DNA of 37,165 bases from Verrucomicrobiales bacterium (GTDB lineage Bacteria > Verrucomicrobiota > Verrucomicrobiia > Limisphaerales > UBA9464), in assembly GCA_016793645.1 (NCBI GenBank), contig JAEUHD010000156.1, positions 1 to 37,165 on the forward strand, read 5' to 3'. Both the position numbers and the translations under genes were made by a program. Position 1 is the stretch's first letter. Every line of letters begins with the position of its first letter. Under the pieces are notes generated by a model. It was not told where the DNA came from. It worked only from the letters and a program-made list of their open reading frames with translations, and ran no database searches. Below, piece by piece: positions 25,556 to 32,593 of the stretch.

Positions 25556-26392
25556 TCACGACTTGAGATCGCGCAGCCCGAAGGCGACGGCACCCAGGGC
25601 GAAGAACGTGGCATTGAAGCCGGCCAGCAGGCTGAGCGATTCCCCGATGCGTGGCCAGGGCACGGGCTGCACATACACCTGCTGCCACAGGTTCAAATGG
25701 TAGGTGAGGAACCAGGGCTTCAAGTCCGCGAACCACGGAATGTTCATCAGGATGAAATTCAGAAAGATGAACGAAAGCGCCAGGATCGTGGCCGCTGCGG
25801 GCTTGATCGGAAGGCAGCCGAATCCGAAGGCGAGTCCGGTGATGGTCACCGCCTTCACCGCCATCAGCGCATGCGCCGCCGCGTACCGGCCGAGTCCCTC
25901 CATTGCCGGGAAGACGCCGAATAGTTCGCCCGGCACAAAAACAAACAGCCCGCCCCAACGGAAGAACAGGAGGCCCAGGGCCAGTCCCGTCACCGCCATG
26001 GCCGCCGTGAGTACGGCGGAAAACAGCACGCCCGCGACCCACTTCAGGGTCAGCAACCGCACCCTCGACACCGGGCGGGCGAGGATCATCCGCAGCGTGC
26101 CATCCTCCGCCTCCTTGGCGACGAGATCTCCGCCCACGAGGCTCCCGTACAAGGGCAGCAGCAGGTAGGCGAGCCACAGGTTGGTGAAGGCGGCCGCGGT
26201 GAGCGGGGAAAGAAACGAGGCGACGTCGTATCCGTTGTTCTGGAGCACGTCCCCCATGCCCCGGGACGCCCGCGAGAACCGGAACACGAGCAGAATCACC
26301 GCCTGCGCGAGGATGAACATGCCGAAGCCCAGATAGGTGCGCTTCTTCCCGAAGAGCTTCCAAAGTTCATGGCGGAGCTGGAGCAGGAACAT
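25556..26392 (-). CDS. ABC-2 type permease
   Basis: 278 residues with six predicted membrane helices, e.g. LGFGMFILAQAVILLVF, LWLAYLLLPLYGSLVGGDL and FGLRDLKS at the end. The 'LVAKEAEDGTLRMILARPVSR' stretch is the coupling region typical of ABC-2/NosY-like permeases. It lies 25 nt downstream of the ATPase gene 26418-27356, its probable partner. The substrate cannot be read from the sequence. Confidence 0.92.
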   Translation of the reverse strand: MFLLQLRHELWKLFGKKRTYLGFGMFILAQAVILLVFRFSRASRGMGDVLQNNGYDVASFLSPLTAAAFTNLWLAYLLLPLYGSLVGGDLVAKEAEDGTLRMILARPVSRVRLLTLKWVAGVLFSAVLTAAMAVTGLALGLLFFRWGGLFVFVPGELFGVFPAMEGLGRYAAAHALMAVKAVTITGLAFGFGCLPIKPAAATILALSFIFLNFILMNIPWFADLKPWFLTYHLNLWQQVYVQPVPWPRIGESLSLLAGFNATFFALGAVAFGLRDLKS

Positions 26393-26417
26393 GGGGATGC
26401 GGATCGGAACCGGCCGG

Positions 26418-27356
26418 TCAGGTTGGGGTGAAGGGAGGCGTCTCGCGGTTCGCGCCCGGATCTCCCGACCCGGTCCTCATGAGTTCCAGATAGAACTCCT
26501 CCAGCGTGGGTTCCTCGGGTGCGATGGCGTCCACCGGAATCCCCAGCGCCACCAGGCGACAGACCAACTGGGACACGACGACGCCCTCCGAGGGAACGAA
26601 GCGTCCGCCCGGGCGGGTTTCCGTGATCAGTCCGGAGGCCTGGAGGGCCGCGAGGGCCGCGTCGGGATCCGCGGTGTTCAGGCGAACCCAGGGGCGTGGC
26701 GGACGCGCTTCGGACAGCAGTCCGTCGAACACCTTCCGCCCCTGGTTCAACACCGCGATGCGCGTGCACAATTGTTCCACCTCGCGCAGGAGGTGGGACG
26801 ACAGCAGCAGGGTCAGACCCAATTCGGAGTGCAGCCGCCGGATGGTGGCCCGCATTTCGTGTATGCCCTCGGGATCGAGTCCGTTGGTGGGCTCGTCGAG
26901 GATGAGCAGGTCCGGATCAGGAAGCAGCGCCTGCGCCAGGGCCAGTCGGGCCCGCATGCCGTGGGAGTAGGTGCGAACCACGCCGTGCTCTCGTCCGGAC
27001 AACCCCACCCAATCCAGCACCTCCCGCAGCCGCGCCGGAGATGCGGGCGCGGTGTAGGCGGAAAGAATCTCCAGATTTCGCCATCCGCTGAGGTAGTCGT
27101 AGAACGACGGCGCCTCGAAGATCGCTCCGATCCGGGCGAGCGCCCGGGCGCGCTCCCGGAGGACGTCGTGTCCGGCAATGCTCGCCGTCCCCGATGTGGG
27201 CCAGACCTGGCCCAACAACATCCCGATGGTGGTGCTTTTTCCCGCGCCATTGTGTCCGAGCAGGCCAAAGACATCGCCGCGGCGGACCTCCAGATCGAGG
27301 CCGTCCACGGCGAGGCGGCGTCCGAACCGCTTGGTGAGTTGGCGGAGCTGGATCAT
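26418..27356 (-). CDS. ABC-2 type ATP-binding protein
   Basis: 312 residues. Intact motifs: Walker [10 protein letters not shown], signature [15 protein letters not shown], Walker [14 protein letters not shown] and H-loop LLSSHL. The last 90 residues form the usual C-terminal extension of BcrA/NatA-like ATPases ([18 protein letters not shown]...[13 protein letters not shown]). Its ATG overlaps the prepilin-like gene by ATGA (27353-27356), so these are coupled. Confidence 0.95.
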   Translation of the reverse strand: MIQLRQLTKRFGRRLAVDGLDLEVRRGDVFGLLGHNGAGKSTTIGMLLGQVWPTSGTASIAGHDVLRERARALARIGAIFEAPSFYDYLSGWRNLEILSAYTAPASPARLREVLDWVGLSGREHGVVRTYSHGMRARLALAQALLPDPDLLILDEPTNGLDPEGIHEMRATIRRLHSELGLTLLLSSHLLREVEQLCTRIAVLNQGRKVFDGLLSEARPPRPWVRLNTADPDAALAALQASGLITETRPGGRFVPSEGVVVSQLVCRLVALGIPVDAIAPEEPTLEEFYLELMRTGSGDPGANRETPPFTPT

Positions 27357-27886
27357 CGTTCCGGTTCGAGCACGAAGAATTGCTTCACCGCACCGTCGGC
27401 ATAGAGGTGGTTTTGAGCGCGGCCCGGCCCGAGCAGTGCGTGATACCCCGCCTTGTCGCTGAACACCGGGACGCCGGGTCCTGAAACAGGAATGCCCAGA
27501 ATCCGCACGCGGTCCGAGGGCTGGTCATTGAGCAGGAAGTTCCAGAAATAGCTGTTGCCGGTTGCTTCGAACTGACGACGGTCCGAGGGACAACGCCACA
27601 CCTCCGACATCCCGAGCTGCGCAGCCAGCACGCTTTCCGGGGAATTGGTGACGGTGAGATTCGTGTTCGCAGAACGATTCTGCATTGCGGGAAAAATGCC
27701 CCGGTGATCGTCGAGGTACATCCGGAGCCCGAGCCCGATTTGACGGAGGTTGGAACGGCAAAGAGTGGATCGGGCCCGCTCCCGGGCGCGCCCCAGCTGC
27801 GGCAGGAGGAGTGCCGCGAGGAGTCCAAAGATGCCCAGGACGACCAGAAGCTCCACGAGGGTGAAGGCGCGGATCCCGGCCTTCAT
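27353..27886 (-). CDS. Prepilin-like protein inside ABC operon
   Basis: 177 residues. The short leader MKAGIRA ends in Ala rather than Gly before FTLVELLVV, with Glu at +5, then the helix [16 protein letters not shown]. The [16 protein letters not shown] block and the C-terminal [14 protein letters not shown] match the DUF1559-like prepilin family. It overlaps the upstream gene (27883-27886) and the downstream ATPase by ATGA, so four genes, 28518 down to 25556, form one unit. A pseudopilin encoded with an ABC-2 transporter is odd; it may be an envelope sensor or assembly factor, but that is a guess. Confidence 0.88.
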   Translation of the reverse strand: MKAGIRAFTLVELLVVLGIFGLLAALLLPQLGRARERARSTLCRSNLRQIGLGLRMYLDDHRGIFPAMQNRSANTNLTVTNSPESVLAAQLGMSEVWRCPSDRRQFEATGNSYFWNFLLNDQPSDRVRILGIPVSGPGVPVFSDKAGYHALLGPGRAQNHLYADGAVKQFFVLEPER

Positions 27887-28518
27887 GGCGGACCCTTGCG
27901 CATCCGGAAGCCGCGTCCGCTCTCCATCGACCGCTGCAGCTCGCCCACCACCGGCGCCAACTCCGCCTTGAGGTCCGGGGAACCCGTCTCGTAGAAGCTC
28001 TTCAATCCCATCGTCACCATCTTCTCCTGCAGTTCCGGACTCAGCTCCGGCGGACGGTTGGTGCCGTCGGAGGCCGGGGCGGGGCCTTCGGATTCCAGGC
28101 GCTCCCGGGCTTCGCGCAGTCTTCGGACGGACTCCGCCACGGCGCGTCGGCGCCGGTCCTCAGGCATCTCCTCAAACGCGGCCAACATCTGGCGGAAGCC
28201 GGCCGGAACCGTGAGTTCCAGGAACTCCCCCTTTTCCGAGTCCTCCAGTCCGCGAAACCAGGTGGCAAAGGCGGGATTCATCCGGACGGTCCTGCGATCC
28301 TCCGGGGAAAGCTTGTTCAGCAGGCGCGCCACCTCGCGGAGGAGCCGGGACCGGTCTGCGGCCGCGAGGGAGGTCCACGGCGCGGACTGAATCAAGCGGA
28401 CGATCCGGTCCGGGGTGGCCCGAAAGGCCCGGGCGACCGCCACGCCTGCGAGCGCCAGGATCCACACCGCGAGAACCGCCAGGGAAATCGTCAGGACCAG
28501 GCGGCGACGCGGTGACAT
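27883..28518 (-). CDS. Unknown single-TM protein, first gene of operon
   Basis: 211 residues, family not recognised. One N-terminal helix ([23 protein letters not shown]) is followed by a charged, helical domain with '[20 protein letters not shown]' and '[20 protein letters not shown]', and a Met/Arg/Gly-rich C-terminus. It may interact with the prepilin-like protein or the transporter encoded just downstream, with which it overlaps by ATGA. The GTG/ATG choice is simple here: ATG 28518. Confidence 0.75.
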   Translation of the reverse strand: MSPRRRLVLTISLAVLAVWILALAGVAVARAFRATPDRIVRLIQSAPWTSLAAADRSRLLREVARLLNKLSPEDRRTVRMNPAFATWFRGLEDSEKGEFLELTVPAGFRQMLAAFEEMPEDRRRRAVAESVRRLREARERLESEGPAPASDGTNRPPELSPELQEKMVTMGLKSFYETGSPDLKAELAPVVGELQRSMESGRGFRMRKGPP

Positions 28519-28656
28519 GGTGAAAGGTTAACGGGGAACGCGGCGTTGACCAGCCTGACGACGCGCCGCCGAACCTGGTTCCGAACTCCGACTTTGGTCG
28601 GATTCACCTCCGGCCGGGCTCATGACACTCTCACACCCGGAAATACATCCAACCCG

Positions 28657-28944
28657 ATGAACTTCCTCTTCAGTACACTCTTCATGGTACAGGTCCTGGT
28701 GGCGTCGCTGCTGGGATTCTGCATCGTGGCGACTCTCCTTCAGCTCGCGCCGGGCGCCGCATTGAACCGGCGCGAGCTCGCGGCGGTGTCGGTCGTGACC
28801 GCGGTGGCCGTGGCCTCCGCCTGGTCCGCCTGGGAACTCAAGGAGGCGGGTGCCCTTGACGGGGCCGTTCTGGCGCTTGTGGGATTCTGGGGCGTCGGCG
28901 CACTCGGGGTCTTCCTGTCGGCGGCTCGTGCCCGGTGGAACTGA
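28657..28944 (+). CDS. Small membrane protein, unknown
   Basis: 95 residues from ATG 28657, with about three hydrophobic segments (FLFSTLFMVQVLVASLLGFCIVATLL, AAVSVVTAVAVASAW, VLALVGFWGVGALGVFLSA). The frame is open to 28546, but the extra part looks non-coding. A loop 'NRREL' separates the first two helices. No family recognised. Confidence 0.6.
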   Translation: MNFLFSTLFMVQVLVASLLGFCIVATLLQLAPGAALNRRELAAVSVVTAVAVASAWSAWELKEAGALDGAVLALVGFWGVGALGVFLSAARARWN

Positions 28945-28971
28945 CCGGACCAGGGTTCGCTGCTACTGCTC

Positions 28972-29034
28972 AGGACGGACGGCTTGCCCCGGTGATGGTC
29001 GAAGGGGCAGGGACGACCCGTTCGCGTCCGTCCT
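28972..29034. repeat. Nested inverted repeats between convergent genes
   Basis: AGGACGGACG (28972-28981) and CGTCCGTCCT (29025-29034) are a perfect 10-bp inverted pair. Inside lies a second perfect pair, TGCCCC (28985-28990) with GGGGCA (29004-29009). The element sits between the stop of the small membrane protein (28944) and the stop of the JmjC-like gene (29107). It may be a bidirectional terminator or a structured RNA; no T run follows. Nothing else is visible in this gap. Confidence 0.5.
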
Positions 29035-29106
29035 TCCGCGCTCCACCGGCGCCGGGAGGAGGAATGCCGTAGCCCCCAGCAACGACGCGATCACATTCCC
29101 TGGACG

Positions 29107-29958
29107 CTACCGCCGCCCCAAGGCGTCGCCAACGCGGCACAGGGCGCCCGCCATCAGCGCATAGCTGGAATAGGCGACGGCCTGGGCCAGGCCGCTTCGA
29201 CGACGGAATCCCCAGACGTCCTTGAGAAACGGGCCAAAGTTCTGCCGGTTGAGCAGGTCAAAGGCGATCGACATCGTCGGCTCAAGACTCTTGGTCGTGT
29301 GCCAGAGCCCCACCGGAATGTAGAGGGTTTCACCCGCACCCACGATGAAGGTGATGGGCGTCGCATGGCGGTAGAGCGGGAACTTCGAAAGATCCACGTT
29401 CTCGACATCGGGGATCGTGCTCTTCCAGTAGTCCTTGGGATCCGGATACAGGTACTGCTCCTGTCCGCGAGGCCAGACGGTGAACTCCTTGTTCCCGTAG
29501 AGCTGGTTGATCCAGGCGCTCAGGTGATAGTAGTCGAGATGGGCGTAGGGAAACTTGCCACCGGTGCCGCCGATGAACAGCTCCGTGGCGCTGCCCCAAT
29601 ACCCCAGCTTGAACCATCGACGTTCGAGCCAGTTGGGACAGGCATACCCCAGGTTCAGTGGACTCAGCATCGGCAGGAGTTCCGGGAGCTGGGTCGGGAC
29701 ATCGTATTTGCAGGGGTACGGAATCGGCCGGCTCGTGTCCTTGCCCTCCACCAGATCCAGAGCCTCGCGCATGGTGTAGCTCACCCCGCCCACCATGGTC
29801 TTTCGGTCCCCAAAATTCTGGCGGAGCCAGTCCGGGGTCAGTTTTCCATAGGCACCCCAGACCTTGGTGGCGTCCTGTAGCACCAGCGGCACCCCGGGCA
29901 CCCAGTGCTCCTCATAAAACTCCTCGTAGGTGAGCTGGGATGCGTGGATCCGCTTCAC
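29107..29958 (-). CDS. JmjC/cupin-like Fe(II) oxygenase-type protein
   Basis: 283 residues. The cupin core has H140-x-D142 in KFPYAHLDYYHLSAWINQLYG and a distal H220 in TLYIPVGLWHTTKS, the usual Fe(II)-binding triad of JmjC hydroxylases. GAGETLYIPVG forms the strand before it. The N-terminus (FYEEHWVPGVPLVLQD) matches the start of cupin_8/JmjC proteins. These use 2-oxoglutarate to hydroxylate amino-acid side chains; the substrate here is unknown. The C-terminal 30 residues are hydrophobic (AQAVAYSSYALMAGALC) and may be membrane-associated. Confidence 0.88.
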   Translation of the reverse strand: MKRIHASQLTYEEFYEEHWVPGVPLVLQDATKVWGAYGKLTPDWLRQNFGDRKTMVGGVSYTMREALDLVEGKDTSRPIPYPCKYDVPTQLPELLPMLSPLNLGYACPNWLERRWFKLGYWGSATELFIGGTGGKFPYAHLDYYHLSAWINQLYGNKEFTVWPRGQEQYLYPDPKDYWKSTIPDVENVDLSKFPLYRHATPITFIVGAGETLYIPVGLWHTTKSLEPTMSIAFDLLNRQNFGPFLKDVWGFRRRSGLAQAVAYSSYALMAGALCRVGDALGRR

Positions 29959-30033
29959 TTGAAACGGCGCTGCGGTGCTGGACTTGGGGAGGGTGTCCGG
30001 GGTGGAGTTAATGACGTACCGAAAAACGGGCGC

Positions 30034-30061
30034 AGATTATCCGGGAGCGCGGTGAGTTCAA
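30034..30061 (-). promoter_or_regulatory. Possible promoter of JmjC-like gene
   Basis: On the minus strand, TTGAAC (30056-30061) and TAATCT (30034-30039) are separated by 16 nt. Transcription would run leftward into the JmjC-like gene with a leader of roughly 65 nt. It lies in the 231-nt divergent gap shared with the ABC-F gene. Confidence 0.4.
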
Positions 30062-30165
30062 TCCATTCCGGGTCTCCGGGCAAGCAGCGAAGTGTCCCCG
30101 AAGCGGACTTTACAAGGGCTCCACCGGATTTCTCGCCCCCGGCCGGACTTCTGAGCTATCCTCAC

Positions 30166-30188
30166 CGGCTCGGCTTCGCGCCGAGCCG
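30166..30188 (+). promoter_or_regulatory. Strong hairpin directly before ABC-F start codon
   Basis: CGGCTCGGC (30166-30174) and GCCGAGCCG (30180-30188) form a perfect 9-bp, almost all G-C stem with loop TTCGC. It ends 1 nt before ATG 30190 and occupies the whole ribosome-binding window, where no Shine-Dalgarno is seen. A TATCCT at 30157-30162 could be a -10 element, making the hairpin the very 5' end of the mRNA. The effect on translation is inferred. Confidence 0.6.
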
Positions 30189-30189
30189 C

Positions 30190-31800
30190 ATGCTGACCAT
30201 TCGTGACCTCAAGAAATCCGTCGGAGGACGGACCCTGTTCGAAAACGCCTCGCTCCAGATCAACTACGGCGAACGCGTCGCCCTGGTGGGTCCCAATGGC
30301 GCGGGGAAATCCACGCTCTTCTCCCTGATCCTGAAGCGGGATGTTCCCGACGCCGGCACGATCGAGCGGGACGAGTGGACCACCGTCGGCTTCCTGCCCC
30401 AGGAGGCCGAGGCGGTGGGCGACGAAACCGTCCTGGACGTCGCGACCGGACGCCACGGGGAACTGCCACGCCTCGAGCGGCGCCTGCACGAGCTGGAGGC
30501 CGCCGGCGACGTGTCCTGCGCCGAATATCTGGAGGCGCACGCGAAACACGATGCCCTCAACGATCCCGAGGCCGAGGCCCGCGCCAAGAAGATGCTGCGC
30601 GGACTCGGCTACCGGGAGGGCGACTTCCTCCGGCCCGCAAAGGAGATGAGCGGCGGCTGGATCATGCGCGCCCATCTCGCCCGCCTGCTGGTCATGGAGC
30701 CGGACCTGCTGCTGCTCGACGAACCAACCAATCACCTGGACCTGCTGTCCCTCCTCTGGTTGCAGCGCTACCTCAAGAACTACCCGGGGGCCCTGCTGAT
30801 GATCTCCCACGACCGCGGGTTCATGGACGAGATCGTCGGCCAGGTGCATGAGATCTCGGAACGCAAGGTCATCGCCTACACCGGCAACTACACCGCGTTC
30901 CTGGAACAGCGGGAGGCCAACTACGAACGGCAGCTCGCGGCCTACAAGAACCAGCAGAAGGAGATCCAGGCGCTCCAGGAGTTCGTGGACCGCTTCCGGT
31001 CCGTGACGTCCAAGGCCTCCCAGGCCATGAGCAAGCTCAAGCAGATCGAGCGCATGGAACTCATCGAGAAGCCGCTGCCGCCGCGGAAGCCGTTCCGCTT
31101 CCAGATCCCGCCGCCGCCCCGGGGTGGCCAGCGGGCGATCACGCTGACGGGCATTCACATGGCCTACGGCACCCACCCGGTTTATGCCGGACTCGACCTC
31201 ACCATCGAGCGCGGGGAACGCACCGTGCTGGTGGGACCCAACGGCGCGGGGAAATCCACGCTGCTGAAGATCCTCGCCGGCGTGGTGGAGTTCCAACAGG
31301 GGGAGCGCGTGCCCGGACACAACGCCAAGATCGGCTACTTCAGCCAGCACCGCACCGCGACGCTGAATCCCAACCACACCGTTCTGGAGGAGGTGATGTC
31401 CAGCGCCCCGGCCCTTCGGGAGGATGAGGCCCGCGCCGTTCTGGGTTCCTTCCTGTTTCGCAAGGAGGAGATCTACAAACCCACCTCCGTGCTCAGCGGC
31501 GGTGAGAAAAGCCGGCTCAATCTGATCAAGTTCCTCGTGGACCCACCCAATCTGCTGCTCATGGACGAGCCCACCACGCACCTCGACATCCACAGCGTGG
31601 AGTCCCTCACCCTGGCCCTGGAGCGGTACGAAGGCACGCTGGTCTTCATCTCCCACGACGTGCACTTCATCCGCAAACTCGCGACAAAGGTCCTGCACGT
31701 GTCGGGAGGACAGGTCCGTCCCTACGCCGGCGGATACGACTACTTCCTCGAGAAGACCGGTGCGCTCGACGACGAGCGCGGGGCGCTGACGGCGGGTTGA
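30190..31800 (+). CDS. ABC-F ATPase (ribosome-associated type)
   Basis: 536 residues from ATG 30190, chosen because MLTIRDLKKSVGGRTLFENA is the standard ABC-F start; the frame is open to 29905. Two full NBDs: first Walker A GPNGAGKST (34-42), signature MSGGW, Walker B LLLLDEPTNHLD; second Walker A GPNGAGKST, LSGGEKSRL, LLLMDEPTTHLD. A charged interdomain linker (YKNQQKEIQALQEFVDRFRS...KLKQIERME) joins them. No membrane helices. ABC-F proteins bind the ribosomal E site and act in translation; the subgroup (Uup/YheS versus resistance type) cannot be set by eye. Confidence 0.95.
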   Translation: MLTIRDLKKSVGGRTLFENASLQINYGERVALVGPNGAGKSTLFSLILKRDVPDAGTIERDEWTTVGFLPQEAEAVGDETVLDVATGRHGELPRLERRLHELEAAGDVSCAEYLEAHAKHDALNDPEAEARAKKMLRGLGYREGDFLRPAKEMSGGWIMRAHLARLLVMEPDLLLLDEPTNHLDLLSLLWLQRYLKNYPGALLMISHDRGFMDEIVGQVHEISERKVIAYTGNYTAFLEQREANYERQLAAYKNQQKEIQALQEFVDRFRSVTSKASQAMSKLKQIERMELIEKPLPPRKPFRFQIPPPPRGGQRAITLTGIHMAYGTHPVYAGLDLTIERGERTVLVGPNGAGKSTLLKILAGVVEFQQGERVPGHNAKIGYFSQHRTATLNPNHTVLEEVMSSAPALREDEARAVLGSFLFRKEEIYKPTSVLSGGEKSRLNLIKFLVDPPNLLLMDEPTTHLDIHSVESLTLALERYEGTLVFISHDVHFIRKLATKVLHVSGGQVRPYAGGYDYFLEKTGALDDERGALTAG

Positions 31801-31802
31801 GC

Positions 31803-31820
31803 GACGTCCCGCAGGGCGTC
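31803..31820. terminator. Small hairpin between ABC-F and P460 genes
   Basis: GACG-T-CCC (31803-31810) pairs with GGG-CGTC (31814-31820) with one bulged T and a 3-nt loop. It fills the 18-nt gap between convergent stops. No T run is present, so termination is only suggested by position. Confidence 0.25.
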
Positions 31821-32385
31821 AGGGCGCGACCGGCGGAAGCGGACCCCGGTACACATAGTCGCGGTCCCGGCCCGCCTTGACGTGGCACTCCGCGCACGCG
31901 GCGGATTTCGCCGGCGGGGTGAGATACGAGCCGTCCGGACGATACTCGACGAACTCCCATGGCCCCGCCCGGTTGGTGCCATAGGCGACCCCAAAGTCCG
32001 GTCCGCGGCGCATCACGTGGAGGCCCACCACCGTTTCCTTCTCGACCCGGCCATCCGGGCCCTTGCGCCGGACTCCGTTGGAATCCCGGACGGCATCGGC
32101 GGTCTCCATGACCAGAATCGAGCCGTCGGGAAATGGAAGGTTGGTCATCCCCTTCACCTGCGCCGCCTCCGCGTTGCCGTACACCGTGACCACCTGTCGT
32201 TCGCCGCGGTCGAAGGTGCGCAACACGGTGAATCGGGTGGCGTACTCCTTCGGAAACCCGACCCGGTCGCTGGACGGTGCGGGTTTGTCCGAAGTCGCCG
32301 AAACTCCATCGCCCGCGGACATCGGTGTCGCGAGAAGCGCCATTGCAAGGAGGAGGATGCGGTCACGGCGCACGGTGCGATTCAT
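31819..32385 (-). CDS. Cytochrome P460-like c-type heme protein
   Basis: 188 residues from ATG 32385. Signal peptide at residues 1-24 (RILLLAMALLATPMSAG). The single heme-binding motif is CAECH (164-168) near the C-terminus, preceded by a beta-rich domain (RQVVTVYGNAEAAQ, FPDGSILVMET, GLHVMRRGPDFGVAYG, WEFVEYRPDG) as in cytochrome P460 and c'-beta proteins. It should act in the periplasm, possibly on hydroxylamine or NO, or as a stress heme protein. The frame is open upstream to 32544, but that part would hide the signal peptide. Confidence 0.85.
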   Translation of the reverse strand: MNRTVRRDRILLLAMALLATPMSAGDGVSATSDKPAPSSDRVGFPKEYATRFTVLRTFDRGERQVVTVYGNAEAAQVKGMTNLPFPDGSILVMETADAVRDSNGVRRKGPDGRVEKETVVGLHVMRRGPDFGVAYGTNRAGPWEFVEYRPDGSYLTPPAKSAACAECHVKAGRDRDYVYRGPLPPVAP

Positions 32386-32485
32386 AGGGAAATGGGCCTG
32401 AGGTTCGGGAGTGAGCATGCCCCACCGGGATCGGTTGTCATCGGAATCCCGCGGGAACGGGGGCATCCCGCCACTGCCCCTGTTG

Positions 32486-32593
32486 GTAGTCCAGCCTTCA
32501 GGCTGCTCCCCGCCCAATGGCCGCACTGGCGCCTCCCAAACCACAGGCTAAAGCCTGCACTACGAACCCACAGGCTGAAGCCTGCACTACGAG
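32486..32593. repeat. REP-like palindromic repeats (three copies)
   Basis: Two direct copies, 32541-32566 and 32568-32593, share CCACAGGCT-[AG]-AAGCCTGCACTACGA with a 27-bp period. Each contains the palindrome CAGGCT..AGCCTG. A third, inverted copy at 32486-32505 has two changed bases in the stem that still pair (CAGCCT..AGGCTG), so the hairpin is kept while the sequence varies. The second direct copy contains the recD stop codon. Repeats of this type look dispersed; copy number cannot be seen here. Confidence 0.75.

Noticed and set aside
22456..25924. Two long plus-strand frames (556 and 648 residues) opposite the ASPIC, LOR, cyclase and permease genes
   Set aside because: They overlap each other and have no recognisable domains; the minus-strand genes carry full family motifs.
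32541..32593. CRISPR-like direct repeats
   Set aside because: Only two direct copies with a 1-nt gap and no spacers; the unit is palindromic, which fits a REP-like element.
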